Shown: positions 1 through 5,715, counted from the first letter of the stretch. The stretch: 5,735 nt of DNA from Cyanobacteria bacterium T3Sed10_376R1m (GCA_003566215.1 PXEJ01000234.1:1-5735); one strand, 5' to 3'. Notes: generated from the sequence alone by a model not told the origin. A program made the numbers and translations.

Positions 1-19
1 AAATTAATCCTCTAACTGG

Positions 20-1444
20 ATGCTGATACCTTTATCTTGTCATTGGTATAACGAATCATCAGAAATACGTAAAAATCGTCTTCAACAGGTCATTGAGCAA
101 CTTGAACTGAGAGAAAATAAACCCATTACTATTTTTGATGAGGCCACTCAAACATCTGCTAATTTTTTACAAACTCCCCTAGCAATTTTAGGTATTGTCG
201 ATGAAGATGAATATGTTTTAAAATCATCTTATGGTTTGACAAATTTAGGTACCAATAATTATTTATTAAGAAATAAAAAAATCCGAGTAGAAGATTCTTT
301 TTCTATTCATGTCATTGATAGTAGGAAACCTTTAGCTATCTCTAACACTTTTCAAGATTCTTTTTTTTGTACAAATAGCTTGGTTCAAGAGTATCAAATT
401 AGGTCTTATCTTGGTATTCCTCTTATTACTTCAGGGGGAGAGTGCATTGGTTGTTTAGAAGTTTTTGATTTTAAAAATCGTCAGTTTTCAGCCACAGAAA
501 TCAATTTTCTTAATCTTACTGCCCGTTGGTGTATGGCGGAATATGAACGTAGTGTTTTAGCTAATAAAATTAGTCTTAATAAGACTAATCAAATATCTGG
601 AACAATGTCTCCTCAAAATAGTTTATCTACTGAAAAAGCCTCCCCCGAAATATCGAAGGCTTTCCAAAATATCGAAGAAAATCCTCAATATCCTAAAAAT
701 TTAAGTATTAAACTATTAAATAAGTTAATTCAGAAAATATCTATTCCCCTTACTTCTATTATTGGAATGTCTAGTGTGCTTAAACAAGGCGTTTATGGTA
801 AGGTTAACGAAAAACAGTTGGAATATTTAGGAATTATTCATAATAGCGGACAAGAAATTACCACTTTACTAGATGAAATTGTTAGTCTAGGGGCGATCGA
901 AGAAAATAAAAAATTAGACTTAAAAACTGTTGATATAGCCATCCTCGGTGAGCAAATTATTACTTCACTACAAAATAGTGCACAGGCAAAACAAAATGAT
1001 CTTATCTTATTTGTTGAACCGGGGGAAACTATCTGGCTTTTAGACAGAGAAAAGTTTAAACAAAGTCTATACTATATTTTAACTACAATCATTGAAAATG
1101 CCAGATCAGGTAGTGAAATTCAAATTCATATTTCCCATCAATTACCACAATTAAAAATTAATATATTAGTTAAACATTCATGGTTAAGTGATGGTATTTC
1201 TCCAGATGTAATTGATAATTATTTAGAGATAATTCAGCAGTATTATGATATGGATTTACTCTATGTTTCCCAAGAAGAAATTAAGTCATATATTCAAAGT
1301 TTAAATCAATATAATTATGAATTGATAACCTTGTTATTTAGCTGTTATTTAGTGGATTTACAAGGGGGAAAAATAACCCTCCAAGGCACTCCAGAGTTAG
1401 GGTATCGTTTTGTGATTAATCTTCCCCTTGCTCAAATAAGCTAA
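20..1444 (+). CDS. GAF-domain protein with degenerate histidine-kinase module
   Basis: The 474-residue protein has an N-terminal GAF domain (about residues 38-178), a polar linker rich in Ser, Asn, Gln and Glu (about 181-230), a dimerisation/phosphotransfer-like helical region (about 231-296) and a HATPase-like C-terminal region (about 305-470). In the DHp segment the usual H-E-L-R-T-P block reads Q-K-I-S-I-P, so Gln238 stands where the phosphorylated His should be. In the ATPase region the N-box Asn360 is kept, but the Asp of the DxGxGI box and the glycines of the GxGxGL box are not recognisable. No transmembrane segment or signal peptide is seen, so it is probably cytoplasmic. The GAF lacks an obvious bilin-attachment Cys-His. 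It resembles a family of GAF histidine-kinase-like proteins common in cyanobacteria. An in-frame TAA at 5-7 makes ATG 20 the most upstream start; no clear Shine-Dalgarno sequence precedes it. Role unknown: sensing, scaffolding or regulation without catalysis is inferred. Confidence 0.85.
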   Translation: MLIPLSCHWYNESSEIRKNRLQQVIEQLELRENKPITIFDEATQTSANFLQTPLAILGIVDEDEYVLKSSYGLTNLGTNNYLLRNKKIRVEDSFSIHVIDSRKPLAISNTFQDSFFCTNSLVQEYQIRSYLGIPLITSGGECIGCLEVFDFKNRQFSATEINFLNLTARWCMAEYERSVLANKISLNKTNQISGTMSPQNSLSTEKASPEISKAFQNIEENPQYPKNLSIKLLNKLIQKISIPLTSIIGMSSVLKQGVYGKVNEKQLEYLGIIHNSGQEITTLLDEIVSLGAIEENKKLDLKTVDIAILGEQIITSLQNSAQAKQNDLILFVEPGETIWLLDREKFKQSLYYILTTIIENARSGSEIQIHISHQLPQLKINILVKHSWLSDGISPDVIDNYLEIIQQYYDMDLLYVSQEEIKSYIQSLNQYNYELITLLFSCYLVDLQGGKITLQGTPELGYRFVINLPLAQIS

Positions 1445-1449
1445 AGGCT

Positions 1450-2889
1450 TTATGAATTATTTGTTCCAAATTCTTCTTTAGCCCAATTCAAATTTTCTTG
1501 CACTATTTTTAGAACACTACCCTCTGAGTATAAGCGTAATAGAGGCTCGGTACCACTAAAACGAATTAATAACCAGCTTTCATCCTCAAGACGATATTTG
1601 TAACCATCAATGGTTAAACAATCAAGAACTTTTTTTCCGGCAATTTCCGTCAAAGGATTATCCCGAAGGGTGGCTTGTAGTTGATTTTTTTGTTCCATGC
1701 TTCCCAAGGGTAAATCTATGCGATCATATTGGGATGCAAAATTAACTTTTTCCTGCAAATCTTGGTAAAGCTGACTAATATCTTTTCCTGATTCTACCAC
1801 CGCTTCTAATATATAAAGAGCAGATAAAAGAGCATCTCTTTCGGGAATATGGGTACTGTAACCAACACCCCCTGATTCTTCTCCCCCTACCAATACTTGC
1901 GTCGTCAACATTCTCTGGGCAATGTACTTATAACCAATAGGGGTTTCAAAAAGAGGAATATTAAATAATTGGGCAATTTTGGGGATTAAATCTGAACCGC
2001 TAACGGTTTTGACTATTTCCCCGTCTAATTTTCGTCTTTGGGCTAAATGCTCGATTAAAATGGGAATTAAAATTTGTGTACTACAATAATTTCCCTTACC
2101 ATCCACCACAACAATACGATCGCAATCTCCATCGAATACTAGACCAACCCTAAGGCTATCTGGTTCAAGTTTTGCTGTTTTTTTAATCTCTTGGAATAAC
2201 TCAGGGATATAACGGGCTAAAGGCTCAGGAGCAGTACCTCCAAAAAGGGTATCCCTAGAAGCGTTAATTTCATCAATGTTACAACCTAATAAACGGGTTA
2301 AACCCGTAGAAGCAGCACCGTGCATCACATCTACCATTAGCTTTAGTTTCCCAGATGCGATCGCACTTCTAATTTTACCAACATCTACGAGGGAGCTTAA
2401 TTGTGACGTATAACTAGCCCAAGGATCAAATTTAGTAATAGTGCCTTGAGAGGAAGAAAGAGGTAAAGTAGTACCCAATAAATTTTCAATTTTACCAGTA
2501 ACATCCTCAGAAACTGACCCACCAAAACCCCCTTTGACCTTCAAACCCAAATATTTAGCAGGGTTATGACTGGCAGTTAAAACTAATGCCCCCAAAGCCT
2601 TGCGCTCATACGCAGTCCAACTAAAAGCAGGAGTAGGGGCATAACTATCGGCTAACAATACATCATAGCCATATTCTTGTAACGACTCGGCTACTACCTG
2701 AGCAAATTCCTCAGCAAGGAAGCGGCGATCATATCCCACCACCATTACTTTAGAATAAGGGTTATCCTCTTCTAATATCTTTGCACAAAGAGGAGCTAAC
2801 ATTGCCACCCTCTCCATCGTAAAATCGGCAGCAATAACTCCGCGCCAACCATCCGTACCAAACTTAATGGGATTAACTTGAAAAGTCAT
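1450..2889 (-). CDS. Alpha-D-phosphohexomutase (phosphoglucomutase/phosphomannomutase family)
   Basis: This 479-residue cytoplasmic enzyme has all four superfamily signatures: the N-terminal FGTDGWRG (10-17); the catalytic phosphoserine loop TASHNP (105-110, Ser107); the magnesium loop DGDCDR (253-258); the sugar-recognition loop GEESGG (336-341), a version that favours glucose over mannose; and the phosphate-binding RFSGTEP (443-449). It is full length, so the basic reaction is interconversion of glucose-1-phosphate and glucose-6-phosphate, or a closely related bisphosphate transfer. It most resembles the second cyanobacterial phosphohexomutase (Slr1334-type), reported in Synechocystis to make glucose-1,6-bisphosphate, the activator of the main phosphoglucomutase; assigning that role here is inference. 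GlmM is less likely given the GEESGG loop and overall style. It lies 102 bp downstream of prk on the same strand, so read-through is possible. No Shine-Dalgarno precedes ATG 2889. It converges on the GAF gene with 5 bp between the stops. Confidence 0.95.
   Translation of the reverse strand: MTFQVNPIKFGTDGWRGVIAADFTMERVAMLAPLCAKILEEDNPYSKVMVVGYDRRFLAEEFAQVVAESLQEYGYDVLLADSYAPTPAFSWTAYERKALGALVLTASHNPAKYLGLKVKGGFGGSVSEDVTGKIENLLGTTLPLSSSQGTITKFDPWASYTSQLSSLVDVGKIRSAIASGKLKLMVDVMHGAASTGLTRLLGCNIDEINASRDTLFGGTAPEPLARYIPELFQEIKKTAKLEPDSLRVGLVFDGDCDRIVVVDGKGNYCSTQILIPILIEHLAQRRKLDGEIVKTVSGSDLIPKIAQLFNIPLFETPIGYKYIAQRMLTTQVLVGGEESGGVGYSTHIPERDALLSALYILEAVVESGKDISQLYQDLQEKVNFASQYDRIDLPLGSMEQKNQLQATLRDNPLTEIAGKKVLDCLTIDGYKYRLEDESWLLIRFSGTEPLLRLYSEGSVLKIVQENLNWAKEEFGTNNS
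2357..2364. repeat. HIP1 octamer (GCGATCGC)
   Basis: This is an exact copy of the highly iterated palindrome typical of many cyanobacterial genomes, inside the phosphohexomutase gene. It supports the taxonomic placement and has no evident gene-specific role. Confidence 0.8.
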
Positions 2890-2900
2890 AGGAATAATTC

Positions 2901-2925
2901 ACAATGGACTATTGATAATTGACAA
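2901..2925. repeat. AT-rich intergenic repeat-like stretch (ATTGATAATTGACAA type)
   Basis: The spacer between prk and the phosphohexomutase holds an ACAATGG / ATTGATAATTGACAA sequence. Variants of the words 'attgataattgacaa' recur, to my recollection, in intergenic DNA of cyanobacteria. Only one copy is in this window, so its repetitive nature is recalled rather than seen. It lies in the 5' flank of the phosphohexomutase gene and could influence its expression, but I see no convincing -35/-10 pair in it. Confidence 0.35.
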
Positions 2926-2952
2926 CGAATACATTATTGAACCAAAAAATAG

Positions 2953-2987
2953 CCTAACACCTAAAACCTAACACCTAACACCTAGAA
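2953..2987. repeat. Tandem heptamer array, five units of CCTAACA and variants
   Basis: Five consecutive 7-bp units run CCTAACA, CCTAAAA, CCTAACA, CCTAACA, CCTAGAA on the plus strand; the third and fourth are identical to the first. On the prk-coding strand this reads as TGTTAGG/TTTTAGG units, giving five GG pairs spaced 5 nt apart, starting just 4 nt after the prk stop codon. Cyanobacteria are known for short tandemly repeated heptanucleotides (STRRs), and this fits that class in form. It cannot fold into a normal hairpin because one strand is nearly cytosine-free. There are no spacers of CRISPR type. Confidence 0.8.
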
Positions 2988-2991
2988 GCCA

Positions 2992-4002
2992 TTAAACCTG
3001 AGCAGTTTCCTTCGCTTCAGTATTAGCCACAGTACCAGTTAACTGTTCATAGGTTTCACGCATTTTGAGACCCACTAAAACTTGGAATAAACCAGTACCA
3101 TTGTTAGAACCGGGATAATCTTTATGTTTTAATAATAGTTCAGTCATTTCACCGTAGTATTTAGTACCAGTGCGACTTAAGTGACTTTCAACGTAGATAA
3201 TTTCTTCTAAATTGTCAAATTGACCATCAATCTCGAGGATAGAAACCTCATTCCCCATGTAGTTATCAGGTCCATAATACATTTTTAAGCCGGGGAAAGA
3301 ACAGGTTAGTTTACGTCCACAAGGTCGCCAATCAATAGTTGAACCTTCATCAAATAAGTAGGTAGGAGCAAAATGCTCGATACCTTCTTTTTCAACTAAA
3401 CGTACTCGTAAAATTTTACCTTCCTTCTCACCTTTGATTAACTGGGTAGGTAATACTTGAATAACGACATCTGCATATTGTTTTTGAGGTTCAATATAAG
3501 CAGTGAAATCAGGTTTTCTAGCCATAATAGAAGCAACTACATCATCATAACTATGACCTCTTTCTGCCATATCCCGTTGAATTTTCCAGTTGATTTTTAC
3601 TTCTTCACTAATGTCGAGATAGACACTAAAATCAACTAATTCTCTAACGCGCTGATCATAAAGGGGATGTAAACCTTCTATGACAATAACTTTATTAGGT
3701 TCAATTTTTTCAGGAGGATCTAATTCCCCTGTTTCATGATTATAAATAGGTTTATCAATAGCTTGACCATTTTTTAAGGCTTTAATTTGTTCAGCCATTA
3801 AATCAAAGTTGTTTGCCTTGGGGTTGAGGGCGGTGACACCGGCTACTTTTCTACCTTTGCGGTCTAAACTATGATAGTCATCAAGACAGATCACTGTCAT
3901 AAATTCTTTTCCAAACAAGTCTTCTAAACGTCTTAAAAAGGTTGATTTACCGCACCCGGAGTCTCCTGCAACCCCAATTATTACTACTCTATCTTGGGTC
4001 AT
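2992..4002 (-). CDS. prk: Phosphoribulokinase
   Basis: Phosphoribulokinase uses ATP to convert ribulose-5-phosphate to ribulose-1,5-bisphosphate, the CO2 acceptor of RuBisCO, in the cytosol. With the start chosen here the product is 336 residues, close to the usual length for cyanobacterial enzymes (about 333). The P-loop GDSGCGKS spans residues 13-20. Cys17 within it and Cys39 in CLDDYHS form the expected N-terminal redox pair, with the short cyanobacterial spacing. Cys228 and Cys234 in PCGRKLTC form the C-terminal pair; together these are the thioredoxin/CP12-controlled disulfides known in the family. IEGLHPLYD and DEGSTIDWRPCGRK are further diagnostic blocks. The frame stays open upstream to a GTG at 4083 (27 extra residues), but ATG 4002 has an AGAGG ribosome-binding site 5 nt away and matches homologues. 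It lies between fabD (193 bp upstream) and the phosphohexomutase (102 bp downstream). Confidence 0.97.
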   Translation of the reverse strand: MTQDRVVIIGVAGDSGCGKSTFLRRLEDLFGKEFMTVICLDDYHSLDRKGRKVAGVTALNPKANNFDLMAEQIKALKNGQAIDKPIYNHETGELDPPEKIEPNKVIVIEGLHPLYDQRVRELVDFSVYLDISEEVKINWKIQRDMAERGHSYDDVVASIMARKPDFTAYIEPQKQYADVVIQVLPTQLIKGEKEGKILRVRLVEKEGIEHFAPTYLFDEGSTIDWRPCGRKLTCSFPGLKMYYGPDNYMGNEVSILEIDGQFDNLEEIIYVESHLSRTGTKYYGEMTELLLKHKDYPGSNNGTGLFQVLVGLKMRETYEQLTGTVANTEAKETAQV

Positions 4003-4007
4003 ATTTT

Positions 4008-4012
4008 CCTCT
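4008..4012 (-). promoter_or_regulatory. prk ribosome-binding site (AGAGG)
   Basis: On the minus strand AGAGG is followed by AAAAT and then ATG at 4002, a 5-nt spacing. This decides the prk start against the upstream in-frame GTG at 4083, which has no such motif. Confidence 0.8.
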
Positions 4013-4030
4013 ATATGTGATACTAAATTT

Positions 4031-4046
4031 TTACTTATATCAGTAA
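4031..4046. promoter_or_regulatory. Imperfect palindrome in prk leader (TTACT-N6-AGTAA)
   Basis: Five-base arms TTACT and AGTAA flank a 6-bp centre, 29 bp upstream of the prk start codon. The right arm overlaps a TATCAGT copy (4038-4044) that is repeated 30 bp further upstream. Its size and AT-rich ends are loosely like LysR-type operators, but it does not fit the RbcR/CbbR consensus well (about three mismatches by eye), so a regulator cannot be named. Confidence 0.35.
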
Positions 4047-4068
4047 TTTTGCTATTGCTTGTTATCTT

Positions 4069-4089
4069 ATCAGTGAAACGCACACTGAT
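4069..4089. promoter_or_regulatory. Inverted repeat upstream of prk (ATCAGTG-N7-CACTGAT)
   Basis: Two perfect 7-bp arms, ATCAGTG (4069-4075) and CACTGAT (4083-4089), are separated by 7 bp. The repeat lies 67-87 bp upstream of the prk ATG. It may be an operator for a dimeric regulator or, if transcribed, a leader hairpin with a 7-nt loop. No T-run follows, so it is not a standard terminator for fabD. Confidence 0.5.
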
Positions 4090-4108
4090 CTATAGGTATT
4101 TGATTTAA

Positions 4109-4114
4109 TTTATA
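4109..4114 (-). promoter_or_regulatory. Weak candidate -10 box for prk (TATAAA)
   Basis: TATAAA on the minus strand is the best -10-like word in the prk upstream region, about 107 bp from the start codon, but no acceptable -35 hexamer sits 16-18 bp upstream. If used, the inverted repeat at 4069-4089 would lie in the 5' leader. Other -10-like words (TATAGA, TATAAG) occur closer to the gene and are no better supported. Confidence 0.2.
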
Positions 4115-4195
4115 ACTTTTGTGAGACAAAGCAAGTTAACAATTCTTTTTTTTACGAAGATATGTTAAGGGTTTTCTCCTTTTTGCGAGAGTTTT

Positions 4196-5074
4196 TTATG
4201 ATGTCACAAAAAAAGTATTTACGTTACTTAGATTCAAGTTTTTGTTAGTCCGTTTAATTAAGCCAGATAAAACTTTACCCGGTCCTACTTCTATCACATC
4301 GGTAATACCTTGGGGTGTAAATTCTAACATAATTTCTCTCCAACGCACTCCCCCTGTCATCTGTTCTAAGAGTCTTTGTTTGATTTCTTGGGCGTTGATA
4401 GTGGGTTGGGGTTCAACGTTAGACATTACAGGAATTTGTGCATCTTGAAATGCGATCGCCCTTAGAACTTGACTAAATTCTTGAGCGGCATCTTTCATCA
4501 AGGGAGAATGAAATGCTCCAGATACTTTTAATTCTGCAACTTTTTTTGCATTAACTTGTTCTAATACCTGTTCAATGGCTTCGGGAGTACCAGAAATAAC
4601 TACTTGCCCCTCACTATTATCATTGGCAATAACTACCTGGTCATGGGCTGAAACTGCATTTTCTAAAATATTACGATCAAATTTCATGAGTGCCACCATT
4701 TTCCCTCCTTGGGCTTTACTCATCAGCTCCCCACGACTTTTAACTAACTTCAATCCTTCTTCAAAACTATAAACTCCAGCACTGTAGAGAGCGACATATT
4801 CTCCTAAACTATGCCCTGCCACTAAATCTGGTTTTTTACCTTCTTGTTTTAGCAAATCTACTAAAATAGCTTCCACTGTATATAAGCAAGGCTGAGTGTA
4901 ATTGGTTTGTGATAATCTATCATCTTCTGCTTGACAGACTTCTAGCACTGACCAACCCAACACTTCTTGAGCCTGTGCAAATTTTGTTTTGCCTATTTCT
5001 GTATTTTGTAGCTCCACCCCCATTCCTTGGGCTTGTGAACCTTGACCGGGAAACACCCATGCGACTTTAGTCAT
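4196..5074 (-). CDS. fabD: Malonyl-CoA:ACP transacylase
   Basis: FabD moves the malonyl group from coenzyme A to acyl carrier protein, supplying the two-carbon donor for type II fatty-acid synthesis in the cytoplasm. The 292-residue length is normal for the family. Visible motifs in order are FPGQGSQ (8-14, oxyanion-hole Gln11), the nucleophile elbow GHSLGE (87-92, Ser89), SRGELM with Arg114, which binds the malonyl carboxylate, AFHSPLM with catalytic His189, VRWREIM (243-249) and EVGPGKVLSGL (262-272). All catalytic residues expected of the family are present. ATG 5074 gives the standard N-terminus directly before the GQGSQ block; there is no Shine-Dalgarno sequence. An extended -10 promoter candidate lies just upstream, so the gene can probably be transcribed independently of the small gene 72 bp upstream. 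No convincing terminator follows the stop codon before prk. Confidence 0.97.
   Translation of the reverse strand: MTKVAWVFPGQGSQAQGMGVELQNTEIGKTKFAQAQEVLGWSVLEVCQAEDDRLSQTNYTQPCLYTVEAILVDLLKQEGKKPDLVAGHSLGEYVALYSAGVYSFEEGLKLVKSRGELMSKAQGGKMVALMKFDRNILENAVSAHDQVVIANDNSEGQVVISGTPEAIEQVLEQVNAKKVAELKVSGAFHSPLMKDAAQEFSQVLRAIAFQDAQIPVMSNVEPQPTINAQEIKQRLLEQMTGGVRWREIMLEFTPQGITDVIEVGPGKVLSGLIKRTNKNLNLSNVNTFFVTS
4452..4459. repeat. HIP1 octamer (GCGATCGC)
   Basis: This is the second exact HIP1 palindrome in the window, inside fabD. Two in 5.7 kb is far above the roughly one per 65 kb expected of a random octamer. Confidence 0.8.
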
Positions 5075-5109
5075 TATGTGTATATTTTTTTTGGTTGTAT
5101 CGCTGTGAA

Positions 5110-5115
5110 ATTATA
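5110..5115 (-). promoter_or_regulatory. Extended -10 promoter candidate for fabD (TGCTATAAT)
   Basis: On the minus strand a perfect TATAAT is preceded by TGC, giving the extended -10 form TGnTATAAT. No good -35 is present at 17 bp; the nearest is ATAACA at a 19-bp spacing (4 of 6 matches). The predicted start near 5103 would give a leader of about 29 nt before the fabD ATG. Confidence 0.55.
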
Positions 5116-5146
5116 GCAAAAGAAAGGTACGGAATGTTATTAAGAT

Positions 5147-5374
5147 TTACGCTACCTGTAGAGTTTTTTGAGGTAATAGACAAAAAAGATTGGATACTAT
5201 TCTTAATTCTTCAGGATAACAAGGTTTAGGATAGTTCTCTAACCAAATGGGGGGGACTAACATCGGATCATAATCTTCTATGTAGTAAATCCGACTACCA
5301 TCTTGTTTGAATTGCACAGGAGTACCGGGTTGGTACATTTTGGCTTCTTCTTGTTCCCAGGTTGTCCAATCCAT
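5147..5374 (-). CDS. Small protein of unknown function (75 aa)
   Basis: I do not recognise a named family. The 75-residue protein is rich in Pro, Tyr, Trp and acidic residues. An N-terminal MDWTTWEQEEAKMY helix-like stretch is followed by PGTPVQFKQDG, then SRIYYIEDYDPMLVPPIWLE and a Pro-rich PKPCYPEELR segment. There are two Cys (52 and 65), no signal peptide and no membrane span. VQFKQDGSRIYYI looks like two short beta strands with a turn, as in small SH3-like or beta-barrel domains, but this is a guess. The case for a real gene is strong: an AAGGA ribosome-binding site (5383-5387) 8 nt before ATG 5374, a near-consensus sigma-70 promoter just upstream, and protein-like composition. It precedes fabD on the same strand by 72 bp. 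That spacer has its own promoter candidate, so a functional link is uncertain. Confidence 0.75.
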   Translation of the reverse strand: MDWTTWEQEEAKMYQPGTPVQFKQDGSRIYYIEDYDPMLVPPIWLENYPKPCYPEELRIVSNLFCLLPQKTLQVA

Positions 5375-5399
5375 CTTCTTTTTCCTTTTTCTTCTTTCT

Positions 5400-5413
5400 G
5401 TATAAGATTATAC
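5400..5413. promoter_or_regulatory. Palindrome over the -10 box (GTATAA-GA-TTATAC)
   Basis: Six-base perfect arms flank a 2-bp centre and cover the -10 hexamer and predicted start site of the 75-aa gene. A repressor bound here would block transcription. Because TATAAT-like words are partly self-complementary, chance is a real alternative. Confidence 0.35.
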
Positions 5414-5435
5414 CAAATGATTACAGAAATGTCAG
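5407..5435 (-). promoter_or_regulatory. Near-consensus sigma-70 promoter of the 75-aa gene
   Basis: On the minus strand CTGACA (5430-5435, 5 of 6 matches to TTGACA) and a perfect TATAAT (5407-5412) are separated by exactly 17 bp. The predicted transcript starts near 5400, leaving a leader of about 26 nt that contains the AAGGA ribosome-binding site. It is the best promoter in the window. Confidence 0.75.
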
Positions 5436-5555
5436 GATAACTTAACATTTGTAAAGATATAGTTGTTATACACAATTAAACCTCAGTTCAATGAATTTAA
5501 GAATAAATCAGCCCTGCTTGGGCAGTTGGGTTTACAGTTGCTGTGTGACAAAGAA

Positions 5556-5567
5556 TTGGTTAACCAA
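5556..5567. promoter_or_regulatory. Perfect 12-bp palindrome (TTGGTTAACCAA)
   Basis: The 12 bases equal their own reverse complement. They lie 57 bp upstream of the TATAAT at 5624, where an activator site could be. No regulator is assigned from the sequence alone. Confidence 0.4.
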
Positions 5568-5596
5568 AAATCTCTTACCATGAAGCTTAATCAGGG

Positions 5597-5629
5597 AGTG
5601 CCAACAGAAGTGCCAAATCTCAGTATAAT
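5597..5629 (+). promoter_or_regulatory. Candidate plus-strand promoter with tandem AGTGCCAA boxes
   Basis: A perfect TATAAT at 5624-5629 is preceded by two AGTGCCAA direct repeats (5597-5604 and 5609-5616) with a 12-bp period, which occupy the -35 region. The -35 position itself (CCAACA, 3 of 6) is poor, as expected for an activator-dependent promoter. Transcription would start near 5636, about 80 nt before the ATG at 5716. Confidence 0.4.
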
Positions 5630-5715
5630 GAAGATAAAATCTAAGACATTGTTAATTGACTCCGAGCAACAGTCTTTTTCAAAGATAAATAATTTTATTT
5701 AATTAAATTTTAAGA

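Larger units (their letters stand above)
5375..5715. other. Gene-free stretch between the 75-aa gene and the right edge
   Basis: These 341 bases hold the minus-strand promoter of the 75-aa gene at one end and, further right, a GCCC/GGGC mini-hairpin (5511-5523), a CAGTTG pair 12 bp apart (5523 and 5535), a 12-bp palindrome (5556-5567), paired AGTGCCAA words (5597-5616), a plus-strand TATAAT (5624-5629) and an AT-rich run up to a possible ATG at 5716. A TTG-initiated open frame at 5463-5702 is not accepted as a gene. The layout fits a divergent regulatory region between two genes. An unrecognised small RNA cannot be excluded. Confidence 0.5.

Noticed and set aside
20..560. Bilin-binding photoreceptor GAF (cyanobacteriochrome or phytochrome type)
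   Set aside because: The Cys residues in the GAF region are not in the Cys-His chromophore-attachment context, so another ligand or none is more likely.
1436..1453. Bidirectional terminator between the convergent genes
   Set aside because: Only a four-base AAGC/GCTT stem, extendable with a bulge, can form, and no T-run suits either direction.
2953..2987. CRISPR array
   Set aside because: The units are 7 bp and contiguous, with no unique spacers and no cas genes nearby.
3457..3639. Plus-strand open frame inside prk
   Set aside because: It is antisense to conserved prk sequence and has no ribosome-binding site or recognisable protein features.
4142..4176. fabD terminator from TTAACA/TGTTAA arms
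   Set aside because: The arms are AT-only and separated by about 21 nt, with no GC stem and no following T-run; too weak to call.
4242..4772. Plus-strand open frames inside fabD (4242-4448 and 4575-4772)
   Set aside because: Both lie antisense within a fully conserved fabD coding region with no start signals; they are shadows of its codon pattern.
5278..5475. Minus-strand open frame overlapping the 75-aa gene
   Set aside because: It runs through the promoter and ribosome-binding site of the better-supported 75-aa gene in another frame, and has no start signal of its own.
5463..5702. Plus-strand open frame of 79 codons starting at TTG
   Set aside because: It has a rare start codon, no ribosome-binding site, unconvincing protein composition, and overlaps the palindrome, tandem boxes and TATAAT. 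It is better explained as regulatory DNA, although a small ORF cannot be fully excluded.
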